From positions 682,001 to 746,000 of the forward strand of contig NZ_OBEK01000001.1 in NCBI RefSeq assembly GCF_900215625.1: a stretch of 64,000 nucleotides of DNA, written 5' to 3'. The position numbers and the translations under genes were made by a program. Positions 32,898 to 41,527 of the stretch are shown one piece after another (within the stretch, counting starts at the first letter, position 1; each line of letters starts with the position of its first letter). The DNA comes from Terribacillus aidingensis (lineage in GTDB: Bacteria > Bacillota > Bacilli > Bacillales > Amphibacillaceae). The notes beneath the pieces were generated by a model that searched no databases, was not told the DNA's origin, and was given only the letters and a program-made list of their open reading frames with translations.

Positions 32898-35024
32898 ATG
32901 GAAAACGTCAGCCTTCGCAATAGGAGAGCAATATCGGTCCGAATTGATTCGGAAATATTCTATATGGAGATCCCGATAAAAGACTCCTACATCGCTGATT
33001 ATGAGAACTATCGGTTCTTATTAGTAAACCGTTATACAAATGAAGAATTATATGTAAACTTTGAAGAAGACCACACTGTGGATGACTATATAATCTGTAA
33101 AGTAGTGATTAATCCTGCAGAGCATACAGAGCTGCTGCTGGAAGGCGTTATGTGGGATTTGTACGTAGAGCGTATAAATGAGGGAGAAACAAAGCGCGCG
33201 CGTATATCCAATCCCCCGGAGCATTTGCAATATCATTCTTACTTTATACCAGGAACAGATAAAGTGTTTTATCCTTACCGAACAGGAAAAGGGAATATTT
33301 CCTTCCGAGTGAATGATTATGTATTTTTTGCGAATTTAGAAGAAGTGCATCTGAATAAATCAGGAAAAGTACACTTTTCTGGTTCCTTTAACTATGCTCC
33401 ACTGTACCAAAGTGACAGCTATAAACTAGAAGAATTAAAACTCATTGTAACGAACAACTTGGACGAAGCTGAAGAGCTTATCTTACCGCTTCAGTTCAAA
33501 GAGCGCGAAGATTTAGCAGATAAATATGATGGAAATGAACTGCTGCGACATTCTGGCTTCGAAGGTGAGTTCGATATAATTCCGCACATGGATTTGGAGA
33601 ATAAGAAATTCTTTAAATTCTATACGGAACTTACGTATACCGAAAACGGGCAGCGTCACACAATTCGCAGTATCCGAATGCGCCATCTGAAGAAAGATAG
33701 GGCATTACCTGCATCTGTGAAAACTGCGATAAATGGTAAGAAATATAAACTAACTGCAAAGCTGACGAAAAAATCAAAATATCTTTCCGTTCAGAGTGCA
33801 GAGTATCTCTTTATCCGAGAAAGTCTTTCCAGAGCGAAACGGAAATGGGTCAGCATTCGAAGAGGAAAGTTATTGAAAAACAGCTACCAGCGTGTATTTA
33901 AATTATTCGGTGCCATCCTTCCGGTAGATAAGAAGCTGATGGTTTTCGAGAGTTTCCTCGGAAAGCAATATAGCGATAATCCTCGAGCAATTTACGAGTA
34001 TATGACTGAACATTATCCAGATTATAAAATGTATTGGAGTTCGGATCGCCGGGCTGTACCTTATTTCGAAACAAAGGGTGTTCCTTATGTGCGCAGATTT
34101 TCGGTTCGCTGGCTGTTTCTTATGACAAGAGCGCGTTACTGGGTATCCAATAGCCGTTTGCCTTTATGGATACCAAAACCTGACCACACTGTGTACTTGC
34201 AGACATGGCACGGAACGCCTTTGAAACGTCTCGCAGCCGATATGGACGAGGTGCATATGCCTGGAACAAACACAGAGGCATACAAGCGCAACTTCTTATA
34301 TGAAGCATCAAAATGGGATTACCTTGTATCACCAAATGCATATTCTAGTGAGATATTCGCTCGAGCATTTGGGTTCGACAAGGCAATGCTCGAGACAGGA
34401 TATCCGAGAAATGATTTTCTTTATACGCATAATACACCAGAAACAATCGAAGCTCTTAAGAAAAACATCGGCTTGTCAGAAGACAAGAAAATCATCCTCT
34501 ATGCACCGACATGGCGGGATAATCAGTTCTATCAAAAAGGGAAATACAAATTTGATCTGGAATTAGATTTGGAAAGAATGCGTCAGGAATTAGGCGATGA
34601 CTATATTGTAGTGCTGCGCCTCCATTACTTGGTTGCAGAAAACCTAGACCTCTCCAGTTTTGAAGGGTTTGCTTATGATTTCTCCAAGCATGAAGATATT
34701 CGGGAACTTTATTTAATGGCTGATATGCTAATAACCGATTATTCTTCGGTATTTTTCGACTATGCCAATCTGCGCCGTCCAATGATGTTCTTTGTATATG
34801 ACTTGGATGACTACCGGGACAACCTTCGCGGCTTCTATTTTGATTTTGAAGAAAAAGCGCCAGGTCCTTTATTCAAGCAAACAGAGCAAATTATTCAGGA
34901 AGTGAAACGAATCGATCGAGAAGGCTATACGCCAGATGAACGATTTGAAGCGTTCTACAACAGGTTCTGTTATTTAGAGGATGGACGAGCTTCTGAACGT
35001 GTAGTAAAGCAGGTTATTAAGTAA
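32898..35024 (+). CDS. tagF: Teichoic acid poly(glycerol phosphate) polymerase TagF
   Basis: 708 aa from the ATG at 32898 (GAGAGGAG upstream). TagF polymerises the glycerol-phosphate main chain using CDP-glycerol (B. subtilis 746 aa, S. epidermidis 721). The N-terminal ~330 residues are a variable beta-rich domain. The catalytic GT-B part begins near residue 345 (KLMVFESFLGKQYSDNP) and has TWHGTPLKRLAADMD (catalytic His), TGYPRNDFLY, YAPTWRDNQFY, VLRLHYLV and ITDYSSVFFDYANLRRP with the second His/Ser-Asp site for CDP-glycerol. This defines the main chain as poly(GroP), not poly(RboP). A strong terminator follows. Confidence 0.94.
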   Translation: MENVSLRNRRAISVRIDSEIFYMEIPIKDSYIADYENYRFLLVNRYTNEELYVNFEEDHTVDDYIICKVVINPAEHTELLLEGVMWDLYVERINEGETKRARISNPPEHLQYHSYFIPGTDKVFYPYRTGKGNISFRVNDYVFFANLEEVHLNKSGKVHFSGSFNYAPLYQSDSYKLEELKLIVTNNLDEAEELILPLQFKEREDLADKYDGNELLRHSGFEGEFDIIPHMDLENKKFFKFYTELTYTENGQRHTIRSIRMRHLKKDRALPASVKTAINGKKYKLTAKLTKKSKYLSVQSAEYLFIRESLSRAKRKWVSIRRGKLLKNSYQRVFKLFGAILPVDKKLMVFESFLGKQYSDNPRAIYEYMTEHYPDYKMYWSSDRRAVPYFETKGVPYVRRFSVRWLFLMTRARYWVSNSRLPLWIPKPDHTVYLQTWHGTPLKRLAADMDEVHMPGTNTEAYKRNFLYEASKWDYLVSPNAYSSEIFARAFGFDKAMLETGYPRNDFLYTHNTPETIEALKKNIGLSEDKKIILYAPTWRDNQFYQKGKYKFDLELDLERMRQELGDDYIVVLRLHYLVAENLDLSSFEGFAYDFSKHEDIRELYLMADMLITDYSSVFFDYANLRRPMMFFVYDLDDYRDNLRGFYFDFEEKAPGPLFKQTEQIIQEVKRIDREGYTPDERFEAFYNRFCYLEDGRASERVVKQVIK

Positions 35025-35350
35025 AGCAGCGAAAACCACCATTGATTATCAATGGTGGTTTTTTGTTATTATTTTAAGCTAATATCTTAAAAAAAAGGTC
35101 TTTTTACAATTTGTGTAAAAATTTAAATCTTTAGACTCATTTTAAAAGTAAACTTATTGATAATTTAATATAAGATTGTAAAGTTTTGTTTAGTTTTGTA
35201 GAATTATAGATAAATAGGTAATTTGTTGCCTATTACATACCATTGTTGTCTATTCGTAGTAAAAATGGAGGAGTGATGAATAAGAGAATTGATTCTTTCA
35301 GACAAGTTGCAGTAGTTGAACATTGAAAATTGAATAACTTGGAGGGCGAA
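35025..35350. other. 326-bp AT-rich region before the glucosaminidase gene
   Basis: After the tagF terminator the stretch is extremely AT-rich. It contains an inverted TTTACA-ATTTG-TGTAAA (35103-35119) and three TGTWWA-like units every 10 bp (TGTAAA 35177, TGTTTA 35187, TGTAGA 35197), then TATAGA near 35206. These look like response-regulator half-sites but with 10-bp rather than 11-bp phasing. A 16-codon ORF at 35276-35326 has its GGAGGAG too close to the ATG and is not called. Confidence 0.5.
35032..35065 (+). terminator. Terminator of tagF
   Basis: The stem AAAACCACCATTGA / TCAATGGTGGTTTT with a short loop is followed by a T-run. Confidence 0.9.
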
Positions 35351-38300
35351 ATGAAGAAACTCACGTATGCATTAATCTTTCTGCTCCTGTTCAGTATATT
35401 GGCTCCGGCTAATTATGTATCTGCGGAAGAAACACAATCCGATCAGCAGGTCGACAAGACCCAAACTGAGCAGTCAGAAACTGTAGTCTCAGAAGAAAAA
35501 GCTGAAAAAGCCGATGAATCAGAGGGAGTATCTGTTCAGAAACCTCAAGAGGTAGAGAAGGATGCAGCTGTCGATAATCAAACAGCAGACACAGTGAAGC
35601 CGGAAGAAGAAATTACTTCAGCAGTAGAGGAATCTTCTGCAACTGAAGATAGTTCCGTAACAAAAGAGGACACTTCTAAAACGGAGGAAGATACCGTAAC
35701 AAAGGAGGAATCCTCCCAATCTGAGGAAGAAGAATCTGCCACAGAGAAGGAACAAACAATGCGTGCGTCTTCTGCAGAGGAAGCACCTGTAGAGACTTCG
35801 ATTAATCGAATAGGTCACCTGCATGCGGATGCGATTATCTATCCCGATCTTAAGAATATGGATAATTTCAAGCAAGCTGTTTCTGGCGGTTATACAGACA
35901 TTGTTTACTATATTAAAAAGCAGGCAAAGTGGAACAATGAAACGTATTACTTGATTAGTACTCAAGCGAGCAGTACAGCTGGAGTTGCAGGCTGGGTAAA
36001 AGCTTCAGAAATGAGCACTCATACACATGACGTTGTAAATAATAAGCAGCAGACTTTTATTATCAAAGGATCTGGAAGTGCCTTCAGCAAACCATGGGGC
36101 GGATCTAAAGATAAAGTTTACAATCTTAGCCAGTATAAAGGACAGCAGTTCCAAGTTACCGGTGAAGAAAAGGTTGGCGGGAATGTTTGGTACAAAGGGA
36201 CTTTAGCAGGTAAGACAGTTTATATTCATTCTGCTTATGTAGACGTATATGTACCAGTACAGATCAAGGATGAAAAGCATACAAGCCGCTTAGGTCATTT
36301 GCGCGGCGGAGCTGTCATTTACCCTGATATGAATAATCCTTCCACTGCACTTGATGCAGTCAAAGATGGATACACAGATACTGTGTACTATATTAAAAAG
36401 CAGGGGAATATTGACGGTGAGCTTTATTACCTGATCAGCAAAGAACCGAGCAGTACAAACGGTGTTGTAGGCTGGGTAAAAGCCTCAGACATGTCTACAC
36501 ATGCTCATACAACAATCTCTCATGAGAAGAAGACTTTCACTGTTAAAGGAAATGGACAAGCTTTTGCAAAGGCATGGGGGGGACCAAAGGATGTTGTCTA
36601 CAACCTTAATGACCTGGAAGGGCAGACCTTCCTCGTAAACTTAACGGAGACTGTCGGCAGCAATACTTGGTACAGAGGCATGCTTAATGGGAAGCAAATA
36701 TTTATTCATTCTGCCTATCTGACAGCATATGATCCAGAGATAGCAGAGCAGAGAACGAGCAAGTTAGGTCATCTGCATGCAGATGCAGTCATTGTACCGG
36801 ATTTGAAAAATCCTTCTTCTTCACTTTCTGCTGTAGATGCCGGCTATACAGATGCCGTATACTACATCAAAAAAGAAGGAACAATTGCGGGGGAACTTTA
36901 CTATTTAATTAGTAAAGAACCAAGCGCTGTAAATGGAGTAGTTGGTTGGGTAAGAGCTTCTCAAATGTCAACACATACTCATACGACCATCAGCAAGGAA
37001 GAAAAGAAATTCCTTGTAAAAGGATCAGGCGAAGCATTTACAAAAGCATGGGGCGGTACAAAAGACCGTGTTTATAATCTAGCAAATCACAAGAATGAAG
37101 TGTTCAGAGTAGATTTAACAGAAACAGTTGGAAATAATACTTGGTATCGCGGTATGCTCGGCGATAAGAAAGTATTTATCCACAGTGCGTTTGTCGAACC
37201 GGTTAATGAGTCTCGAATAAGCCGTCTAGGCCACCTGAAAGGTGATGCAATCGTTTATAGCGATTGGGCTGATTCTGCTAGCGGAAGAGATGCTGCAGAC
37301 ACAGGTCTGACAGATGCGGTATATTATATTAAAGCGCAAGTAGAAGTAAACGGATCAACATTTTACAAGATCAGCAAAGAGCCAAGCAGTACAAATGGTG
37401 TCGTTGGCTGGGTGAAGTCCTCACAGATGTCAACCCACGAGCATGTGACGATTGATCGTGCTGCTAAAGCATTTTATGTGAATGGTTCTGGAAGCTCTTA
37501 TGCGAAAGCATGGGGCGGTGCAAAAGACTTGGTCATCCGTGACATGTCTTCGTACGAAGGTTCACAGTTCCGTGTTAACCTGACTGAAAAAGTCGGTAGC
37601 AATATTTGGTACCGCGGTGTGATGGATGGAAAAGAAATGTGGCTGCATCAAGCTTTTGTAACAGAAAGCCATGAAGCGAAGACACAGTACGATTTGACAT
37701 TGGATGAAGCACTAAAAATTCAGCAGACTGCTTCTGCGCAGACAGATAGTGAATATAACACCTATGTCTCTGCGGATTACATCAATAGCAGCAGCCAGGT
37801 ATCAGCTGACCTCTTGAATGTTCGCGGCGGCCCAAGTACAAACTACTGGGTTGTGGGTACGTTGAGCAAAGGTGCTAAAGTAAATATTATTCGGCAAGTT
37901 GGAAATTGGTATCAGATTGAATTCACTAACTCTCGTCAGTGGGTAAATGCGAGTCCTTCTGATATTAAATACTATCTGGATCCGAACAATTTCCTGCAAG
38001 ATGAGAAGCAGCGCTTCCAATTCCTTGATTTAACGAGAGCGAGCGATGCATCAGAGGCCGCACTCAATAAGTACCTAAATGGTAAAGGTACGTTGTCAGG
38101 TCAAGGGAAAGCATTCATTGATGCTGCAAGACTTTATGGCGTTAACGATGTATATTTAGTGTCCCATGCCACGCTTGAGACAGGGAATGGTACATCGACA
38201 CTGGCGCAAGGAGTCAACTATAACGGTAAAACAGTATATAACATGTATGGTGTTGGCGCTTACGATAGTTGTCCGATTGAATGTGGCGCAAAACGAGCAT

Positions 38301-38557
38301 ATGATGAAGGCTGGACTTCTCCATATCTGGCAATTGTCGGGGGAGCACAGTATATCGGCGCAGGCTACATCAATTCTGGTCAAAATACGCTATATAAGAT
38401 GCGCTGGAATCCAGCTGCAATGGCGGCAACGGGTACGTTTGGTAAGCAGTATGCCACTGACATTGGCTGGGCCTCCAAACAAGTATCTACCATGTACAAT
38501 CTGTATCAGAACATGGGTATTTATACCTTATACCTTGATATACCACATTATCGATAA
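35351..38557 (+). CDS. Secreted endo-beta-N-acetylglucosaminidase with four GW/SH3-like modules
   Basis: 1068 aa; ATG at 35351 behind GGAGGGCG. Signal peptide about 1-25 (cleavage near VSAEE). Residues ~26-145 are a Glu/Ser/Thr-rich linker. Four ~157-residue modules follow (about 152-775), each beginning with a GHL-x2-A-IYPD-like motif and containing YYIKKQ, GWVKASxMSTHxH and KAWGG; they resemble GW modules of Listeria/Staphylococcus autolysins that bind teichoic acids. Then come an SH3b domain (about 815-870, LLNVRGGPSTNYWVVG) and a C-terminal glucosaminidase domain (about 890-1068) with SHATLETGNGTS holding the catalytic Glu and a YNMYGVGAYD motif. It hydrolyses the glycan strand between GlcNAc and MurNAc. 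Position inside the WTA locus suggests WTA-guided targeting. Confidence 0.92.
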   Translation: MKKLTYALIFLLLFSILAPANYVSAEETQSDQQVDKTQTEQSETVVSEEKAEKADESEGVSVQKPQEVEKDAAVDNQTADTVKPEEEITSAVEESSATEDSSVTKEDTSKTEEDTVTKEESSQSEEEESATEKEQTMRASSAEEAPVETSINRIGHLHADAIIYPDLKNMDNFKQAVSGGYTDIVYYIKKQAKWNNETYYLISTQASSTAGVAGWVKASEMSTHTHDVVNNKQQTFIIKGSGSAFSKPWGGSKDKVYNLSQYKGQQFQVTGEEKVGGNVWYKGTLAGKTVYIHSAYVDVYVPVQIKDEKHTSRLGHLRGGAVIYPDMNNPSTALDAVKDGYTDTVYYIKKQGNIDGELYYLISKEPSSTNGVVGWVKASDMSTHAHTTISHEKKTFTVKGNGQAFAKAWGGPKDVVYNLNDLEGQTFLVNLTETVGSNTWYRGMLNGKQIFIHSAYLTAYDPEIAEQRTSKLGHLHADAVIVPDLKNPSSSLSAVDAGYTDAVYYIKKEGTIAGELYYLISKEPSAVNGVVGWVRASQMSTHTHTTISKEEKKFLVKGSGEAFTKAWGGTKDRVYNLANHKNEVFRVDLTETVGNNTWYRGMLGDKKVFIHSAFVEPVNESRISRLGHLKGDAIVYSDWADSASGRDAADTGLTDAVYYIKAQVEVNGSTFYKISKEPSSTNGVVGWVKSSQMSTHEHVTIDRAAKAFYVNGSGSSYAKAWGGAKDLVIRDMSSYEGSQFRVNLTEKVGSNIWYRGVMDGKEMWLHQAFVTESHEAKTQYDLTLDEALKIQQTASAQTDSEYNTYVSADYINSSSQVSADLLNVRGGPSTNYWVVGTLSKGAKVNIIRQVGNWYQIEFTNSRQWVNASPSDIKYYLDPNNFLQDEKQRFQFLDLTRASDASEAALNKYLNGKGTLSGQGKAFIDAARLYGVNDVYLVSHATLETGNGTSTLAQGVNYNGKTVYNMYGVGAYDSCPIECGAKRAYDEGWTSPYLAIVGGAQYIGAGYINSGQNTLYKMRWNPAAMAATGTFGKQYATDIGWASKQVSTMYNLYQNMGIYTLYLDIPHYR
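35804..37670 (+). repeat. Four tandem GW-type module repeats (coding)
   Basis: Modules begin near 35804, 36285, 36757 and 37214, each about 460-480 bp. At protein level each holds a GHL motif, YYIKK, GWV-A and AWGG blocks. Confidence 0.85.
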
Positions 38558-38570
38558 AAGAAAAAGCACA

Positions 38571-38599
38571 TTATCCAAAGCGGATAATGTGCTTTTTTT
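38571..38599 (+). terminator. Terminator of glucosaminidase gene
   Basis: The stem GCACATTATCC / GGATAATGTGC with loop AAAGC is flanked by A5 and T7. Confidence 0.92.
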
Positions 38600-38664
38600 G
38601 TAAATTACTATTTATACTTGTAAATTTTTGTCGATATATTAGGTGGAAAGGTTTGAGCAAATAA

Positions 38665-38681
38665 TTTACACTTCGTTTACT
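38665..38681 (-). promoter_or_regulatory. WalR-like half-site pair upstream of amidase gene
   Basis: On the minus strand AGTAAA-CGAAG-TGTAAA, one mismatch from TGTWAH-N5-TGTWAH; TGTAAA also occurs nearby on the plus strand. Orientation is opposite to the amidase gene, so a role is uncertain. Confidence 0.35.
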
Positions 38682-38764
38682 TCCTAATTCAAGATGCCTA
38701 GAAAGGAGCAGGTTATTTATACGGCAGCTTTAACCATTTCTAATAAGGATAATAGAGGGTAAAT

Positions 38765-41302
38765 ATGAATAAAATTATCAGTTTGATCGTCGTTGTGATG
38801 TTGTGTTTTAGTATCATGCCATTTGCATCCTTAGCAGAAGAGCGGGAGGATACAGAGAGTAAAGCCGACCCATCCGTTGATCCTGAAGTGTCCTTACCAG
38901 AAGCTGCGTCTGAAGAAGAAAAGACAGAAACATCAGCGCAGCCTGAAGAAGAGCAGCAAGATGAGCAGGAGATGGCAGAACAGCCCGCTGCAGTGGATCA
39001 AAACGAATCAAAAAGTGAAGTTGAAGAGCAAGTAGAAGAACAGTCTGAAATTTTACAGACAAATCCAGATCAAGTGACAGAAGAGAAATCTGTTAAAGAG
39101 ATAGAGGAAGAACCAGAAACAAATCAGGGACCAGAAAAAGAGCAGACCAAAGAAGCACAGCCAAAGTATAACGAGCTTGGAATCAAGGAAGGTACAACCG
39201 TTTACGGTATTGATATTAGTAAACTATCAGCTGATGAGCTGAAGTACATTCCAGTTGATTGGCGAGATGGTATGGGAGAAGAAGAAAGTGAATCTCCTTC
39301 AGAACCGCGATTATCAGCTAAGTCCAGTTATCCTAATGTGAATAATTGGATCAAAAACAATACTTCTTCCGCAGTCTCTATTCGATACGAGCATAAAACT
39401 CAGTTTCCGAGATTTAACTACCGATTTGGTAGAGGATCGGTTGAGGGAGTGGTAGCTCATGAGACGGCAAACCCGAATTCTACTATTCGAAGTGAAATAA
39501 ATTATATGACTAGAAATTATAATAATGCATTTGTTCATGCGTTTGTCGATCATGGCAATATCATTGAAATCCATCCGACTGATAATGCGGCTTGGGGGGG
39601 CGGTTATTACGCTAACCAGCGTTTTGTTCATGTTGAATTAGTAAGAGAAGATAACTTTGCGGATTTTGCAAGATCGATAAATAACTATGCCGATTACATT
39701 GCTACTATCTTAGCAAAATATAATCTTGGCGTAACTAGTGCAGAAGCAAACGGCAGGGGAACATTATGGTCGCATAAAGCAGTCAGTCGATTCCTTGGCG
39801 GTACGAACCATGTTGATCCGCACGGCTACTTTGCCCAGTATGGATACAGCTGGTATGAATTTGTTGAATTGGTTACCGAACGCTATAATCAAAAAGCAAT
39901 CAAGTACAGCAAAACTAGCAAACTAGGACATATCCGATCGACAAGTGCGAGGATCTATCCAAACCTTTCGAACCGTTCCAGCAGTACACAGGCGGGTACT
40001 TCGAGAACAGACCAGGTCTATTACATCAAAAAGCAAGCTAATGTCAGTGGTACCATCTACTACTTGCTAAGTACAAAGCCAAGCGCCTCTTCGGGTACAA
40101 TTGGCTGGATGAAAGCTCGCGATGTAAAGGAGTATGCGCATAAGACAATCAGCCATGATAAGTCCATGTACACCATTAAAGGTGTTGGAAAAGCTTATAC
40201 CAAAGCATGGGGCGGATCGAAGGACCAAGTATATAATCTAGCTTCCTTGAAGGGGAAAGTTATCACCTCTAATCTTGTTGAAACAGTTGGGAATAATACA
40301 TGGATTCGGGGGACGCTTAACGGGAAAGAAGTATGGGTGCATTCCAGCTTCGTCACCGATAAAAGGAAAGAAAGCAAAACAAGTAAGCTAGGACATTTGC
40401 GTGGCGGCGCTAAGATTTACAAAGATGCAAATAACAAAGCGCAATATCGCAATGCAGCCACTACTGATTATAATCAAGTCTATTACATCAAGAAGCAGAT
40501 AGAAAGAGATGGACAATTATTCTATCTGATCAGTTATGCACCAAGCAGTACGAAGGAGCTAGTTGGCTGGGTGAAAGCAGAGCAGCTCAAAACATACAGC
40601 CACAAAGGCTACAGTAAGAAACACCAGACACTTTATTTGACCGGTTCTGGGAAATCGTACAATAAAGCATGGGGCGGAGGCAAGAATCTTGTAGCTAGTA
40701 ATTTGTCTGGCTCTAAAGGAAAACCGTTTTATGTACATCTCACAGAAAAAATCGGCAATAATATCTGGTACCGAGGAACGCTTGATGGGAAACAGATGTG
40801 GCTTCACAGTGCTTATGTAACGGAGAAAAATGAAAGTAAAACAAGTAAGCTTGGTCACTTGCGTGCAGATGCAGAGATTCTATCTGCTCCTGGTATAACA
40901 GCAAATGCTAAGAAAGCAATCAATGGTTACACAGATGAAGTATATTATATAAAGAAGCAAGGGGTCTTCGATAAGAAGACCTACTACCTTATCAGTTACA
41001 ATCCAAGCAGTGTTAGTGGTACTGTCGGTTGGGTAGAAGCAGGACAAATGAATATACACTCCCACAAAGGCTACAGCAAGAAACAAGTGACACTTTATCT
41101 CACAGGTTCAGGGAAGTCATATAATAAAGCATGGGGCGGCAGAAAGAATCTCGTTAGCAGTAATTTAACTGCCTATAAGGGGAAAGCCTTCCATGTAAAC
41201 CTTACAGAAAAAGTCGGCAATAACATCTGGTATCGCGGTACGCTTAATGGGAAACAGATGTGGCTGCATAATGCTTTTGTATCGAGCAATGTTAGAAAGT
41301 AG
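38765..41302 (+). CDS. Secreted N-acetylmuramoyl-L-alanine amidase with three GW-like modules
   Basis: 845 aa. Signal peptide about 1-24 (cleavage near SLAEE), then a Glu/Gln-rich acidic linker to about residue 140. An Amidase_2 (N-acetylmuramoyl-L-alanine amidase) domain lies at about 200-380: GVVAHETANPNS contains the first zinc His, AFVHAFVDHGNIIEIHP follows, and LWSHKAVSRFLGGTNHVDPHGYF holds the distal zinc-binding His. The rest (383-845) is three ~155-residue GW-like modules starting SKTSKLGHxR, closely related to those of the glucosaminidase gene just upstream. The two hydrolases cut different murein bonds while probably sharing the same wall ligand. RBS is GAGGGT. Confidence 0.92.
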   Translation: MNKIISLIVVVMLCFSIMPFASLAEEREDTESKADPSVDPEVSLPEAASEEEKTETSAQPEEEQQDEQEMAEQPAAVDQNESKSEVEEQVEEQSEILQTNPDQVTEEKSVKEIEEEPETNQGPEKEQTKEAQPKYNELGIKEGTTVYGIDISKLSADELKYIPVDWRDGMGEEESESPSEPRLSAKSSYPNVNNWIKNNTSSAVSIRYEHKTQFPRFNYRFGRGSVEGVVAHETANPNSTIRSEINYMTRNYNNAFVHAFVDHGNIIEIHPTDNAAWGGGYYANQRFVHVELVREDNFADFARSINNYADYIATILAKYNLGVTSAEANGRGTLWSHKAVSRFLGGTNHVDPHGYFAQYGYSWYEFVELVTERYNQKAIKYSKTSKLGHIRSTSARIYPNLSNRSSSTQAGTSRTDQVYYIKKQANVSGTIYYLLSTKPSASSGTIGWMKARDVKEYAHKTISHDKSMYTIKGVGKAYTKAWGGSKDQVYNLASLKGKVITSNLVETVGNNTWIRGTLNGKEVWVHSSFVTDKRKESKTSKLGHLRGGAKIYKDANNKAQYRNAATTDYNQVYYIKKQIERDGQLFYLISYAPSSTKELVGWVKAEQLKTYSHKGYSKKHQTLYLTGSGKSYNKAWGGGKNLVASNLSGSKGKPFYVHLTEKIGNNIWYRGTLDGKQMWLHSAYVTEKNESKTSKLGHLRADAEILSAPGITANAKKAINGYTDEVYYIKKQGVFDKKTYYLISYNPSSVSGTVGWVEAGQMNIHSHKGYSKKQVTLYLTGSGKSYNKAWGGRKNLVSSNLTAYKGKAFHVNLTEKVGNNIWYRGTLNGKQMWLHNAFVSSNVRK
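39908..41300 (+). repeat. Three tandem GW-type module repeats (coding)
   Basis: Modules start near 39912, 40382 and 40845 (about 465 bp each) with the recurrent KTSKLGH start and KAWGG centre. Confidence 0.85.
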
Positions 41303-41420
41303 GCAAGAAAGCGGATATCCCTTGCTATACACATACCGCAATGCCAAGCAAATATTTGTTACTACATAGAGCAGCAAACTGTTTTCGGCAACACATAGAA
41401 CAATCCATCCAAAAGCAAAG

Positions 41421-41458
41421 ATCACACCACGTGAGGCAGTACGTGGTGTGATTTTTTG
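41421..41458 (+). terminator. Terminator of amidase gene
   Basis: The 12-bp stem ATCACACCACGT / ACGTGGTGTGAT is followed by TTTTT. Confidence 0.9.
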
Positions 41459-41479
41459 TTACATTTTGCAGGAATAAGA

Positions 41480-41512
41480 TGTAAAATAGAATTAGTGTAA
41501 ATTTAATGTAAA
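41480..41512 (+). promoter_or_regulatory. TGTAAA cluster with perfect WalR-type box
   Basis: TGTAAA at 41480, 41496 and 41507; the last two form a perfect TGTAAA-TTTAA-TGTAAA. The box lies only 15 bp from the start codon of the GT2 gene, so it would overlap the initiation region or leader rather than the -35. Confidence 0.5.
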
Positions 41513-41527
41513 ATAGCGGAGGAAAGA

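Noticed and set aside
35276-35326. A 16-codon ORF before the glucosaminidase gene, a possible leader peptide
   Set aside because: The GGAGGAG is only 2 nt from the ATG and there is no terminator/antiterminator structure after it.
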